This document shows, one piece after another, positions 23,401 to 28,105 of a DNA stretch of 64,000 nt. This DNA comes from Tridacna crocea (lineage: Eukaryota; Mollusca; Bivalvia; Cardiida; Cardiidae): the NCBI GenBank assembly GCA_943736015.1, contig OX031060.1, positions 2,500,001 to 2,564,000 of the forward strand. Direction: 5' to 3'. Position numbers and translations under genes: made by a program. Within the stretch, counting starts at the first letter, position 1. The number at the start of each line of letters is the position of its first letter. Under the pieces are notes generated by a model that was given only the letters and a program-made list of their open reading frames with translations, did no database searches and had not been told where the DNA came from.

Positions 23401-24361
23401 AGGTGAATCGGGAACACCTAATTCACTGCATAAGGGATCTGAATCAACCTGTAAAACTGATCGGAATAAAGAGTTTCAGATGTTCAGTCACAGAAATGAT
23501 TTGTCTCCAGCATCAAGTAGAAACAGACTTTCTCAAAAAATTTCAAAGAGGTATCAATCCCAAGTATTAGCAAATTTAAACCTGTTACCAGGAAGAGAAA
23601 TAGAAGAATATGACCTTGGTTCATACAGGGAGGTCAGGGGTCAAAGTCAAAAGTTGAAAAGTTATTGGGAGAAGGATTCTGACTTTTGTTTAGATAAGGA
23701 AGATTTTGACTGTGAAGGTTTTATTAGTTTGGACAAACTCTCAAAATCTACTGAAAAGTTTAGAATTAAATCAGGTCAGTTTTTCAAAACTGAAGCTGAT
23801 AAAGATTTAAGTAAAAGCTATATGGATATGATTGAGGATTTGGATGAAATTGATCAAGCAAGCAGTGATGATCAACATGAAACTCTAAATGATACAGTTA
23901 AACCGTACAAACAGTATTATCAGAAAGTGGTGAAGAAAACTGATCAATGTGAAAGTGAGAAGGAAAACACTATGAAATATTTCAATAGTTCTAAAGTGAA
24001 CAATGTGGATACTGGTATGAGAGATAGTGTACTATCTAGGAAAACTAAAACTGTGTTGGCTAGAAAATATCCTACCACACAGTCTGAAGTAGCCAAGGCT
24101 AAAAACATAGGGCTTTCAAGTGGTACCTCAAATTCTGTTGTGAAAAATCTACAAAAAGTTACAAGAACTGATCATCAAGTTCCACTGAAAGATTTAAGAG
24201 GTCTGTCAGGTCAAAGTGGTCTCCAAGCCAATTTCAAGAACTTTTTCCAGAGCACTCCAGTGAAAACTGGATCCCTGTTACAATTGAATGAAACAATGTC
24301 AACAATATTTGGGAGTGACGGAACAGAAAAGCAAGAAGAGGATGAAATTATCCTTATATGA
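5390..24361 (+). CDS. Candidate Scm3/HJURP-like CENP-A chaperone (gene 1), spliced, 8 coding exons
   Basis: Join 5390-5476, 10023-10107, 12756-12815, 14302-14348, 15537-15594, 18270-18455, 19241-19359 and 20075-24361; 4929 nt, 1642 residues. All introns are GT..AG and every phase fits. Seen: residues 18-30 read RYRSTIDSIIKQY, then an acidic linker, then VLDLMKLQVLKDKNG at 44-58 and EFETFPRF at 59-66. Established knowledge: Scm3/HJURP CENP-A chaperones carry a short N-terminal domain with a basic helix ending in an (I/L)I-x-K-Y-type motif, an acidic or polar linker, and a hydrophobic D/T-L-type strand ending near a Gly. The order and spacing match; identity is low. The remainder is probably disordered, with at least a dozen SP/TP sites and KEN motifs at residues 33-35, 760-762 and 1510-1512, as expected of a CDK/APC-controlled protein. 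Residues 1145-1187 form a predicted helical, UBA-like segment. The C-terminus is acidic and hydrophobic (EEDEIILI). It could instead be an unrelated mitotic or centrosomal protein. The gene itself is near certain; the family call is tentative. Confidence 0.85.
6299..6450 (-). repeat. Decayed pB-1 MITE
   Basis: It has a TTTACCCTTTCTC start and a diverged hairpin (GAAAACACTGTTGGAAAATG to TACAGTGTTTTC). No right terminus is found. Confidence 0.5.
6471..6620 (+). mobile_element. SINE-1, 5'-truncated copy
   Basis: It contains only the body and tail: GTGGCTTAGAAAGAAT, GTACTGGTTATAAAAA, ATAGGTGCACTGGCCG, then GGCGTTAAACACCATTCATT. The tail matches the copies at 24871-25173 and 40392-41080. Confidence 0.7.
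6646..6905 (+). mobile_element. SINE-1, tRNA-derived head plus body
   Basis: The head has RNA polymerase III-type boxes A (TAGCTCAGTCGGTATAG) and B (GTTCGATCC) and ends in CTCGGCCA. The body has CCGAGGATTGATGACAGTC, GTGGGAAAGCAGCCAGTGG and GAGAACTGGTTAAAAG. It is not a functional tRNA, because the stems do not close and the body continues past the acceptor end. The layout and tail recall mollusc V-type SINEs. Confidence 0.75.
7096..7134 (+). repeat. GACA/GATA microsatellite
   Basis: Tandem GACA units change into GATA units. Confidence 0.9.
8784..8808 (+). repeat. GA microsatellite
   Basis: A GA dinucleotide run with one GC interruption. Confidence 0.85.
8905..8990. repeat. Decayed pB-type hairpin
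   Basis: The imperfect stem pairs GAATTGTTGGAAAATGAG with TTTTTTCCAACAACATTTTC. A separate TGGTAAAGGGTTAAG end at 9160-9174 may belong to the same or another decayed copy. Confidence 0.4.
10023..10107 (+). CDS. Gene 1, coding exon 2 (phase 0 in, phase 1 out)
   Basis: The acceptor is TTTTTTCCAG and the donor G|gtaaaag. The exon encodes YEEKENLREEELESV, then LDLMKLQVLKDKN. The acidic linker and hydrophobic strand here are the core of the Scm3-like similarity. KEN at residues 33-35 may be incidental. Confidence 0.85.
10221..10450 (+). mobile_element. pB-2 MITE (plus), full length
   Basis: It has TTAA at both ends, a CCCTTTACTCCATAGATACTC left end, and the hairpin core GAAATTGCTCGTGACGAGCA. Its right TTAA is shared with the pB-1 copy that starts at 10447. 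Confidence 0.85.
10447..10676 (+). mobile_element. pB-1 MITE (plus)
   Basis: It reads ACCCTTTATCACACAATCCC, then ACTTTTAACGACTCTGAG, then the core hairpin (one arm has lost one C), and ends in GATAAAGAGTTTA. Confidence 0.8.
10673..11094 (+). mobile_element. pB-1 MITE split by a pB-2 insertion
   Basis: The left piece is 10673-10704 (CCCTTTACCACACAATCCC, then AACTTTTAA). The right piece is 10909-11094 (AAGGAGCCCAAGAAAG through a decayed hairpin to GGTAAAGAGTTAA). The internal TTAA of ACTTTTAACGGCCC served as the target for the pB-2 element in between. Confidence 0.8.
10701..10912 (-). mobile_element. pB-2 MITE (minus), nested in pB-1
   Basis: It is flanked on both sides by TTAA, which interrupts the pB-1 consensus exactly at its internal TTAA. 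This is direct evidence for TTAA target duplication. One hairpin arm has lost about 20 bp (GAAAACATTGCTCATCATGAG). Confidence 0.85.
11115..11342 (+). mobile_element. pB-1 MITE (plus)
   Basis: TTAACTCTTTACCACACAG opens the element. The hairpin is near-perfect around CTGGTTACCAACA. The right end GTGGTAAAGAGTGAA has lost its exact TTAA. Confidence 0.8.
11573..11951 (+). repeat. Decayed pB-1 MITE with extra sequence
   Basis: It has TTAAATCTTTACTACACAAG on the left, a degenerate hairpin (GAAAACATTGTTGGAAAAGG to CAATGTTTTC), and TAGTAAAGGGTTTA on the right. About 130 bp of unrelated sequence, including TATCGATAC-like runs, is inserted or diverged. Confidence 0.4.
12756..12815 (+). CDS. Gene 1, coding exon 3 (phase 1 to phase 1)
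   Basis: The acceptor is AATTTCAG and the donor A|gtaagt. The exon encodes EFETFPRFGKSRLTRSTRQ, a short basic tail following the Scm3-like strand. Confidence 0.85.
12987..13182. mobile_element. Hairpin MITE family 3 (AGAGCTCCAGATAGAGG ends), copy 1
   Basis: The terminal inverted repeats are AGAGCTCCAGATAGAGG and its complement. The centre is a long stem GTACTCATTAGAATTGTCTC with complement. Two more copies lie in introns of the same gene, at 13995-14176 and 18019-18212. Confidence 0.8.
13333..13755 (+). mobile_element. Decayed pB-1 MITE split by a pB-2 insertion
   Basis: The left piece is 13333-13426 (GGAAGGAAGTCTCTTGAAAAC to CCTACAATGTTTTTTAA). The right piece is 13648-13755 (AGTTTCATCATTTG, GCATATGCCTTGAATTTGG, then CAAAGTTAA). 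A pB-2 copy sits between them at a TTAA. Confidence 0.65.
13423..13651 (+). mobile_element. pB-2 MITE (plus), nested in a decayed pB-1
   Basis: It has TTAA at both ends, the ACTCTATAGATACTC left end and the ATGGGGTAAAGGG right end. The core stem is GTGAAATTGCTCGTGACGAG. Confidence 0.8.
13995..14176. mobile_element. Hairpin MITE family 3, copy 2
   Basis: The central stem GGATACTCATTAGAATCGTC and its complement are clear. The outer ends are decayed (GGGGGAGTGATTTTAATTTC on the left, CACTCCCTTTTATCTGGATG on the right). Confidence 0.7.
14302..14348 (+). CDS. Gene 1, coding exon 4 (phase 1 in, phase 0 out)
   Basis: The acceptor is ATTTTACAG and the donor AAT|gtgagt. It encodes SHAGVETGNTLDSNQN (first residue split with exon 3). 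The sequence is polar and not recognisable as a domain. Confidence 0.8.
14361..14594 (+). mobile_element. pB-1 MITE (plus), starts 12 bp after the exon 4 donor
   Basis: It has TTAA at both ends, CCCATTACCATACAAAG on the left, and the hairpin GAAAACATTGTGGAAAAAGG around TTGTAACCAGCA. It sits almost on the splice donor of gene 1. Confidence 0.8.
14795..15015 (-). mobile_element. pB-1 MITE (minus), decayed left end
   Basis: TTTTTACCAAATGACG opens the element and GTTGTAAAGGGTTAA closes it. The stem is mutated (CATTATGGGAAAAAGAG against CTTTTCTCAATTTTTT). Confidence 0.65.
15212..15490. repeat. Hairpin family 4 (GATCAGACTGCA), two tandem copies
   Basis: Two units of about 140 bp, 15212-15349 and 15350-15490, each carry AAAGGTTGC(T/C)ATTTTAAAG, TTTTTTGGGAGAAAT and a GATCAGACTGC...GCAGTCTGATCTTG hairpin. 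They lie immediately before exon 5. Confidence 0.75.
15537..15594 (+). CDS. Gene 1, coding exon 5 (phase 0 in, phase 1 out)
   Basis: The acceptor is TTCACTTCTAG and the donor AAAG|gtaatt. It encodes VTSSFHSEYFPEVEFEALK, aromatic and acidic, with no family match recognised. Confidence 0.8.
15740..15968 (+). mobile_element. pB-1 MITE (plus), full length and young-looking
   Basis: It has TTAA at both ends, a perfect hairpin GAAAACACTGTGGGAAAAGG around GCTGGTAACCAGC, and GTCGTCTGCAAATGCTTTC in the right arm. Confidence 0.9.
16021..16110 (-). repeat. CAGGCTGACCTGAGTC hairpin, partial copy
   Basis: Imperfect arms AAGTTTCGACCTAAGTCTG and GCAGGCTGACCTGAGTCAAT are followed by TTTTCGCAGATGCATTAAAC. 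It belongs to the family at 30560 and 58158. Confidence 0.65.
16144..16386 (+). mobile_element. pB-2 MITE (plus), full length
   Basis: It has TTAA at both ends. Small duplications lengthen both arms relative to the consensus (CATTTTGCTTG at 16186-16196 and TAGATGC at 16276-16282). The core is GAAATTGCTCATGAGGAGCA. Confidence 0.85.
16688..16915 (+). mobile_element. pB-1 MITE (plus)
   Basis: It has a decayed left end (TTATGCCTTTCCCATATAAG), the hairpin CATTTGAAAACACTATGG with complement, and a right end TGTAAAGAGTTAA. Confidence 0.75.
17148..17376 (+). mobile_element. pB-1 MITE (plus), full length
   Basis: It has TTAA at both ends, CTCCTTACCACACAATGCC on the left and GTCGTGAGGTAAAGAG on the right, with a near-perfect core hairpin. 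Confidence 0.85.
17564..17772 (-). repeat. Decayed pB-1 MITE
   Basis: It keeps AACTCTTTACCGGGTGACAAA, TTCAAGCATTTGCAGA and a worn hairpin (CTGTCGGGAGAAG against CCTTCTCCCAAAATG). It abuts the next copy at a shared TTAA. Confidence 0.5.
17769..17995 (+). mobile_element. pB-1 MITE (plus), full length
   Basis: It has TTAA at both ends, CCCATTACCACACAATCCC and ACTTTTGACGGCCCTAAG on the left, and GTCGTGTGGTAAAGAG on the right. Three bases are missing from one hairpin arm. Confidence 0.9.
18019..18212. mobile_element. Hairpin MITE family 3, copy 3
   Basis: The ends AGAGCTCCAGATTAGAGGGA and CCCTCTATCTGGAGCTCT are clear. The central stem is GGGTACTCATTAGTATCGTC with complement. Confidence 0.8.
18270..18455 (+). 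CDS. Gene 1, coding exon 6 (phase 1 to phase 1)
   Basis: The acceptor is TTTTTTTTGACAG and the donor CTGG|gtgagg. It encodes an acidic Ser/Asp/Glu-rich segment beginning DISHHVASFIDDGDPEPSD and containing YSTCSDESVYSDCLDESP. Confidence 0.85.
18864..19093 (-). mobile_element. pB-2 MITE (minus), full length
   Basis: It has TTAA at both ends, CCCTTTACCCCATAAGGC on the left and CTATGGAGTAAAGGG on the right. The core is GAAATTGCTCATCATGAGCA. Confidence 0.9.
19241..19359 (+). CDS. Gene 1, coding exon 7 (phase 1 in, phase 0 out)
   Basis: The acceptor is CATGTATTAG and the donor AAG|gttggt (weak). It encodes DTDMNEAEREKDEVDHEGQ and then a basic end NSRKPK. Charged, no recognised domain. Confidence 0.8.
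19389..19543 (-). mobile_element. pB-1 MITE (minus), internal deletion
   Basis: It runs TTAACTCTTTACCATATGAC to GTGGTAAAGGGTTTA. The left hairpin arm is deleted, leaving CTCAATGTTTTCAAAAGGC. Confidence 0.75.
19808..20035 (-). mobile_element. pB-1 MITE (minus), ends 39 bp before exon 8
   Basis: It has TTAA at both ends and a perfect core hairpin around CCTGGTTACCAGCA. Its position next to the branch-point and polypyrimidine zone of the last intron makes it a possible influence on splicing. Confidence 0.85.
20075..24361 (+). CDS. Gene 1, last coding exon (exon 8), 1428 codons plus TGA
   Basis: The acceptor is GCATATTATAG. The open frame runs 4.29 kb to TGA at 24359-24361, far longer than chance in this AT-rich DNA. 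The chain is rich in Ser, Lys, Asn, Asp and Glu, with many SP/TP sites. Candidate ordered pieces are KKCVRKLNIAETFQQMKTF near residues 616-634 and the helical segment starting EVIKFVENECQELGYNRDK at about 1145. KEN motifs lie at 760-762 and 1510-1512. No enzymatic domain is seen. Confidence 0.95.
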   Translation, partial: VKGVQFDETFTVEESNFSPRTERNPPLGRPLRKIQTEFIPFTEITERQSGINQPIMFRCDDDDGGFKGNHDRQMYNGTDRSMSKHISKVSSSRNCRSYEKDEIWQQSMEGRTNDEDLVTKPTLQTAKNSLRKHEFISKKRHVFLRPKVEKKFTDKNPEFPFSRNLFLSPRLTSLESVQKEQANMTPTDHKYCDLTDSSRNSPRNSASKSSKSLNKSNSKHTDSGFSTFHEENSNLENNSGKEVSILSMKNLQVFNESFMENTSLLNVTDGLKSPDKQAAAETNQKISCWLNEINAEKQAKTSDRKNSSTERIHRKNSVGNLRLSKEEMQLIEPRNEVEFGEVELHKVPFSPGKVKQHKISSSSTCLLRSPEEELNRSIEKQRSRQTMLSRIPKVIHDRPVIKKCVRKLNIAETFQQMKTFNAGDLLMMDSHQHNLKHCHGPDQVKDTKIVAGKRCIGDVDDDCEIDHHLNHAKPHDATDFRLPSKSRRVQSSKKNCPAEQHQRTYFPQTFDQEVKEDVLCSPINCIVRQNDEKRLPFSAKDTLNVKENMPTYGSPSQTGKTSEISSYAEQFNQLKSPSARKIIQKYSDSRQRVDHSLSNTCKRGILLNEGQNEFDISTVNCDKTYDYKEKLKKGKGQYHESLHQYPEYRNSFDESEDEFDIREPYDGYNTFHIDKKQHYRDSYSNIGKVQMKASNKYIAGEQRFENNDKQYRIERSQNYTERPRHFEKNRPCGRDKWYHGPTGYQEDESESVHDTEEYVVDGDGHLTFQQRSCSEGLPSGLLVYEDRKVPNKQIGLSYKEQRYISDESIKNAERDYVEKDSSMYGAQDMVQDFRSPHRLNVASSKNRKSPKSYIPPSNQWFVNTGSNSVQMLNHVSTVGQSGRKNQSYHKEFLVSVDNGVNDDDERRVQEEERENDGEYFLPQRRSNRRNEVIKFVENECQELGYNRDKLKDCLQQSEQAVERFLELRHMLDDARKERHGSDSIRQEYHGLGNVRKGPVPVIQGKELNRPSSENYDRGKERQNKLNEIHGVENEQIRNQRSKGVLMTPESHKHIKKDGRESFDTSSVNKEHRFDAFSPSVSMAKLQLNTPTGNRKRTSQDSVRSYTSLSGESGTPNSLHKGSESTCKTDRNKEFQMFSHRNDLSPASSRNRLSQKISKRYQSQVLANLNLLPGREIEEYDLGSYREVRGQSQKLKSYWEKDSDFCLDKEDFDCEGFISLDKLSKSTEKFRIKSGQFFKTEADKDLSKSYMDMIEDLDEIDQASSDDQHETLNDTVKPYKQYYQKVVKKTDQCESEKENTMKYFNSSKVNNVDTGMRDSVLSRKTKTVLARKYPTTQSEVAKAKNIGLSSGTSNSVVKNLQKVTRTDHQVPLKDLRGLSGQSGLQANFKNFFQSTPVKTGSLLQLNETMSTIFGSDGTEKQEEDEIILI

Positions 24362-24633
24362 AAGTTGACATTTTTGCCATCGGGATCACAAAGTTTTAGA
24401 TGTTTCCTTATTAATAACATATGGCTTGCAACAGGGAAAAGGGACATTCGGACATTTGCGTAAAATGCTCTTCAGTAGTAATTTCTCCTTATGCAAGATT
24501 TTTTTCAAGATGATCTCTTGCAGGATTAGAAATGTCCTATACAGATGGTATATGTTACTTTGATGTAAGAGACTGAATGGAAATGGATGTGTCTTTTGAA
24601 AATGATATAGCAGCAGCTGCCATGTTGAATGCC

Positions 24634-24863
24634 TCAACCCTTTACCTGATATGGCAATTTGATGCTCTTCCATTTCAGCAGCAAATAAAGATATGATGTC
24701 AAAAATATGGACAGATGAGGATACAAATTTCTGATTGAGTGGAAAACATTTTGGGAAAAGGAGAAATTGCTCGTAACGAGCAACTTCTCCTTTTCCCACA
24801 ATGTTTTCAAAAGTTGTCTGTTGTTGATACGTCAAAATGAGTATCTATGGAGTAAAGGGTTAA
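24634..24863 (-). mobile_element. pB-2-type MITE with hybrid core, downstream of gene 1
   Basis: The right end CTATGGAGTAAAGGGTTAA is pB-2-like. The hairpin GGAGAAATTGCTCGTAACGA has pB-1-type GGAGAAA and pB-2-type GCTCG..CGAGC. It supplies an AATAAA. Confidence 0.75.
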
Positions 24864-24870
24864 CTAGTAT

Positions 24871-25173
24871 CTTGACCGATTGATTAATTGATTGTATGGT
24901 GTTTAACGCCATTTTCATAATTATTTAAGTTATATCATGTCGGCCAGTGCACCTATCCATGCTTTTCAGGAGACTGTTTTACTAGCACCCCGCACAATTT
25001 CTTTCCAAGCCACTGGCTGCTTTCCCACATAACTATCGTCGAGACCATGGTCAGTGGTGGGAGAGGAATGAATCCTGTTGCAATGACTTTTATCTATCCT
25101 CGGAAGGAAATTGGTTTTGCCAGGGATCGAACCCACAACTCCATGTTCTCAACTGAGCAACTGGAGCATGGCT
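24871..25173 (-). mobile_element. SINE-1, full-length antisense copy
   Basis: It is flanked by a perfect 11-bp direct repeat TTAACTAGTAT at 24860-24870 and 25174-25184. The reverse complement has a tRNA-like head (GCTCAGTTGAGAAC, box B GGTTCGATCC with changes), body GTGGGAAAGCAGCCAGTGGC and tail GGCGTTAAACACCATACAAT. The left copy of the duplication overlaps the TTAA end of the adjacent MITE. Confidence 0.85.
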
Positions 25174-25502
25174 TTAACTAGTATGTAGAAACTTTTTTGC
25201 TCTGTTTTCCAAGAAAGAAACAAGTTAATCTGTCTCTTATATATACAATAATTTTGTTTTCTTTGACTTCTCTGTACCTTTAACTAAGAAAATAAACTAG
25301 ATATGATTGAGCCTTAAATATCATTGAAGTGGATTATTTGAACAGATTTTTAACTAGAACTTTGTATGAAATACACATAAATGTTTCTTAATAAACTGTA
25401 AACGGATCTTTTGTTTGATATTCGTTCATGTAGTTTAGAGAATCAAAAGTTGTGCCTCTTTCAAATTAAGAAAATCTTGAAGAACAAACAGACAGAACGT
25501 TC

Positions 25503-25721
25503 TTAACCTTTTACCAAACAGTCCCTGGATAGAAGCCTTTTGAAAACATTGTGGGAAAAGGAGAAAATGCTGGTAACCAGCATTTTCTCCTTTTCCCACA
25601 ATGTTTTCTAACCCACTGGAAAAAAAATCAATTTTTGAGTTACATTTATTTTATCATCTGCAAACGCTTTCAGTAATGAGGAGTCTAAAAAGTAAAATTT
25701 TATTGTTTAGTAAAGAGTTAA
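25503..25721 (+). mobile_element. pB-1 MITE (plus), full length
   Basis: It has TTAA at both ends, CCTTTTACCAAACAGTCCC on the left and TTGTTTAGTAAAGAG on the right. The core hairpin is perfect. Confidence 0.85.
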
Positions 25722-25739
25722 CCCTTATTCTATTGAATA

Positions 25740-25935
25740 ACTTAAATGATTCCCTCAAGTTGAGGGTAAGAAACCCAAATACTGCCATGTCAATGTTACT
25801 TCTTGGGGTAGAAATATCGCCTTATCGAACAGTGTAGATCCTAGATCAGACTGCACATTCTGTGCAGTCTGATCTTGATCTATTCTGTCAGCAAAAGTCC
25901 TTGAGTCGAGCATATCAGCCTAAGGGTGAAGAATG
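25740..25935 (+). repeat. Hairpin family 4 (GATCAGACTGCA), copy
   Basis: GTAGATCCTAGATCAGACTG pairs with CAGTCTGATCTTGATCTA around CACATTCTGTG. It is flanked by AAGAAACCCAAATACTGCC and CAGCCTAAGGGTG as in other copies. Confidence 0.75.
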
Positions 25936-26043
25936 GTTTGTAAATACAGACCACGTAATCAATTACACATTTTATTTCTTACAAGTTTTCACATATTTTC
26001 TTTCTTATCTGGTTAAGGTTCCAATATCTTGCATGACCACAGA

Positions 26044-26270
26044 TTAACCCTTTCCCAAACAAGCCCTGGTTTTTACGTGTCTGCAGTAAAAGTCTTTTGA
26101 AAACACTGTGGGAAAAGGAGAAATTGCTCGTAACGAGCAATTTCTCCTTTTCCCACAGTGTTTTCTACCCTTTTTGAGAACTTTCTGCCATTTTCTCCAA
26201 ATAAAAAATTGTCGTCTGCAAACTCTTTCAGTTTGGAAGGGTCCAAATTTGTCGTTTGGGAAAGGGTTGA
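26044..26270 (+). mobile_element. pB-1 MITE (plus) with GCTCGTAACGAGC core
   Basis: It has pB-1 ends (CCCTTTCCCAAACAAGCCC and GTCGTTTGGGAAAGGG) but a pB-2-like centre GAAATTGCTCGTAACGAGCA. The right target site is TTGA. Confidence 0.85.
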
Positions 26271-26381
26271 TCACAATCGATTCTTGTTTCCTTGTTGAAT
26301 CACCCAATCTTCGAGTCCTAAAGGCAGGTTTCATGATTAAACTTCCACATCTACTGGTTTTAGCCAAATCCAGTAATGTGT

Positions 26382-26857
26382 TTAACCCTTTACCAAACAA
26401 AATTTTAGACTGGTCCAAGTTGAAAGCACTTGCAGACAACAAAATATACTCTCTCAAAAAAGAAACGCAACATCAGATTATCTTTTTGAAATATTATACC
26501 AGATATTGACAATTTATGAGTGATTTATTGACAATATGTGACAAACTGTGATATTCCAAGGTAAAAGAACTCATGAACAAGAAGTGTGCCAATTTTTGCA
26601 TTCCTGTGTAAATTATTTATATCATAAATTATGAAAATAATATATGAAGTAAATTTCCTATTTTCTGTATGTTGCGTTTCTTTTTTGAGAGAGTATATAT
26701 GCAACTCACAAATTGGAATTTGTTTCCAGCAGGGTAGAAAACATTGTGGGAAAAGGAGAAAATGCTGGTTACCAGCATTTTCTGCTTTTCCCACAATATT
26801 TTCTAAAGGCTTCTTATTCAGGATCGTAAAAACTAGGGATTGTTTGGGAAAGGGTTA
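26382..26857 (-). mobile_element. pB-1 MITE (minus) split by a TA-targeting MITE
   Basis: It has TTAA at both ends. The left piece ends in GCAGACAACAAAATA and the right piece resumes at TATGCAACTCAC, running through a near-perfect hairpin to GTTTGGGAAAGGGTTAA. Confidence 0.85.
26444..26698. mobile_element. Tc1/mariner-type MITE nested in pB-1
   Basis: The terminal inverted repeats of about 27 bp begin TACTCTCTCAAAAAAGAAAC and contain GAAACGCAACAT. TA is duplicated at the junctions and the interior is AT-rich and non-coding. TA target and CTCTCTC-type ends suggest a Tc1/mariner origin (inference). Confidence 0.8.
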
Positions 26858-26873
26858 AAGATAGCGTACCCTG

Positions 26874-27046
26874 TTTGGATTCGTGTAACATTGTCTATCA
26901 TCGTACGGGTTCGGCTAACACTCGGGCAATATCGTAATCATGCGTAATTTAAGCTGCATCTATGGGCTGATCGATTACGGATTACCCGAGTGTTAGCCGA
27001 ATCTGTACGTTTTTCGGCGATGAAAGCCAATGTTACAAGAATCGGT
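26874..27046. repeat. Inverted-repeat element with GATTCGTGTAACATTG ends
   Basis: The left arm (GATTCGTGTAACATTGTCTA, then GGGTTCGGCTAACACTCGGG) pairs with the right arm (CCCGAGTGTTAGCCGAATC, then CAATGTTACAAGAATC). About 165 bp and single copy in this window. Confidence 0.7.
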
Positions 27047-27204
27047 GTTGGGTTGCTCTATCCTCTAATCACCAAAATTAGCAATATCTATGGCCCCAAA
27101 GAATGAAAAGAAGTTTCTGATTTGTAACTGAAAATGAATCTTGGTTGGAAGAGAATTAAGTTGGGTCAAAATTGCAAACAATGGAGGTGTATACAAGTAG
27201 AGGC

Positions 27205-27396
27205 ATTTGTACCGTCCCTGGGAAAGAAACCCTTTAGAAACATTGTGGAAAAAGGGGGAAATGCTGGTAACTTTTCCCCCAGTGTTTCCTACCTATTTAA
27301 AGAAAATTTGCTCCATTTTAACCACATTTAAATTGTCTTCTGCAAATACTTTGAATACTGTCAAAGGCTAAAATTTGTCGTCTGTTAAAGGGTTTA
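27205..27396 (+). repeat. pB-1 MITE, 5'-truncated, shortened hairpin
   Basis: ACCGTCCCTGGGAAAGAAAC, GAAACATTGTGGAAAAAGGG and CTGGTAACTTTTCCCCCAG are visible; about 15 bp is missing from the right hairpin arm. It ends TGTTAAAGGGTTTAA. Confidence 0.65.
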
Positions 27397-27405
27397 AGGT
27401 TCACC

Positions 27406-27520
27406 CTTTGGCTGTAAAGCGCGACTTGCTGACCTTTTGCGGACAGTGTAGATCAAGATCAGACTGCACAGAACGTGCAGTCTGATCTTTTATCTACACT
27501 GTCCGATAATGAGAAATAAT
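27406..27520 (-). repeat. Hairpin family 4 (GATCAGACTGCA), copy
   Basis: GCGGACAGTGTAGATCAAGA pairs with CTACACTGTCCG across GACTGCACAGAACGTGCAGTC. It is flanked by GCGACTTGCTGACC. Confidence 0.8.
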
Positions 27521-27622
27521 TCCCATAACATTGAAACAGCAACATTCAGGTTATTGATATCGAATTGAAAATTTCGTTTTAGTTATTTAAGCAGGATACG
27601 GGTTATTATGTGCAGTAAAAGT

Positions 27623-27850
27623 TTAACCCTTTACCCCATAAGACATTTTTATGATATCTCTAATTGGCCCTAAATAACAGCAAGGATGAAGCCGTTTCTT
27701 ATGTGTATTAACACCTTTTGATAACATAGAAAACATTGTGACAAAAGGTGAAATTGCTCGTCACGAGCAATCTCACCTTTTGCCACAATGTTTTCCAAAG
27801 GATCATACAAGCAATGCGTAGAAATGAGTATCTATGGAGTAAAAGGTTAA
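27623..27850 (-). mobile_element. pB-2 MITE (minus), full length
   Basis: It has TTAA at both ends, CCCTTTACCCCATAAGAC on the left and GGAGTAAAAGG on the right. The core is GAAATTGCTCGTCACGAGCA. Confidence 0.9.
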
Positions 27851-27929
27851 CTTCCGCTCTTTGTTTCATTTTTGCATGTTCCTAGAATACGTGACCTGTG
27901 TCCTCATAAATAAATTATATGAAATTTTC

Positions 27930-28105
27930 AAACCGATGAAAAAAACCCGGATAATGTTAGTTCAAACTAATTATTTTGGAGAAAAATATGTCTTTTTCGG
28001 ACAGTGTAGATCCAAGATCAGACTGCACGTTCTGTGCAGTCTGATCTTGATCTACACTTTCCGCAAATGGTCAGTATGTCGCACTTTGCAGCCTAACGGT
28101 TAAAT
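27930..28105 (+). repeat. Hairpin family 4 (GATCAGACTGCA), copy
   Basis: CGGACAGTGTAGATCCAAGA pairs with CTTGATCTACACTTTCCG. It is flanked on the right by GCAGCCTAACGGTTAAA, a recurrent border of the family. Confidence 0.8.

Larger units (their letters stand above)
24362..25396 (+). promoter_or_regulatory. Probable 3' untranslated region and poly(A) signals of gene 1
   Basis: AATAAA hexamers occur at 24684-24689 (inside a pB-2 MITE), 25291-25296 and 25390-25395. If either distal signal is used, the UTR would contain a 230-bp hairpin and an antisense SINE. The choice cannot be decided from sequence. Confidence 0.45.

Noticed and set aside
24386-24835. 149-codon open frame antisense to the gene 1 3' region
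   Set aside because: It is partly MITE, with no recognisable protein or splice context.
26044-26457. 137-codon open frame on the minus strand
   Set aside because: It runs through a MITE hairpin; similar peptides (KILSFGKGL, GENAGYQHFLLFPQCF) arise from every pB-1 copy and have no independent coding support.
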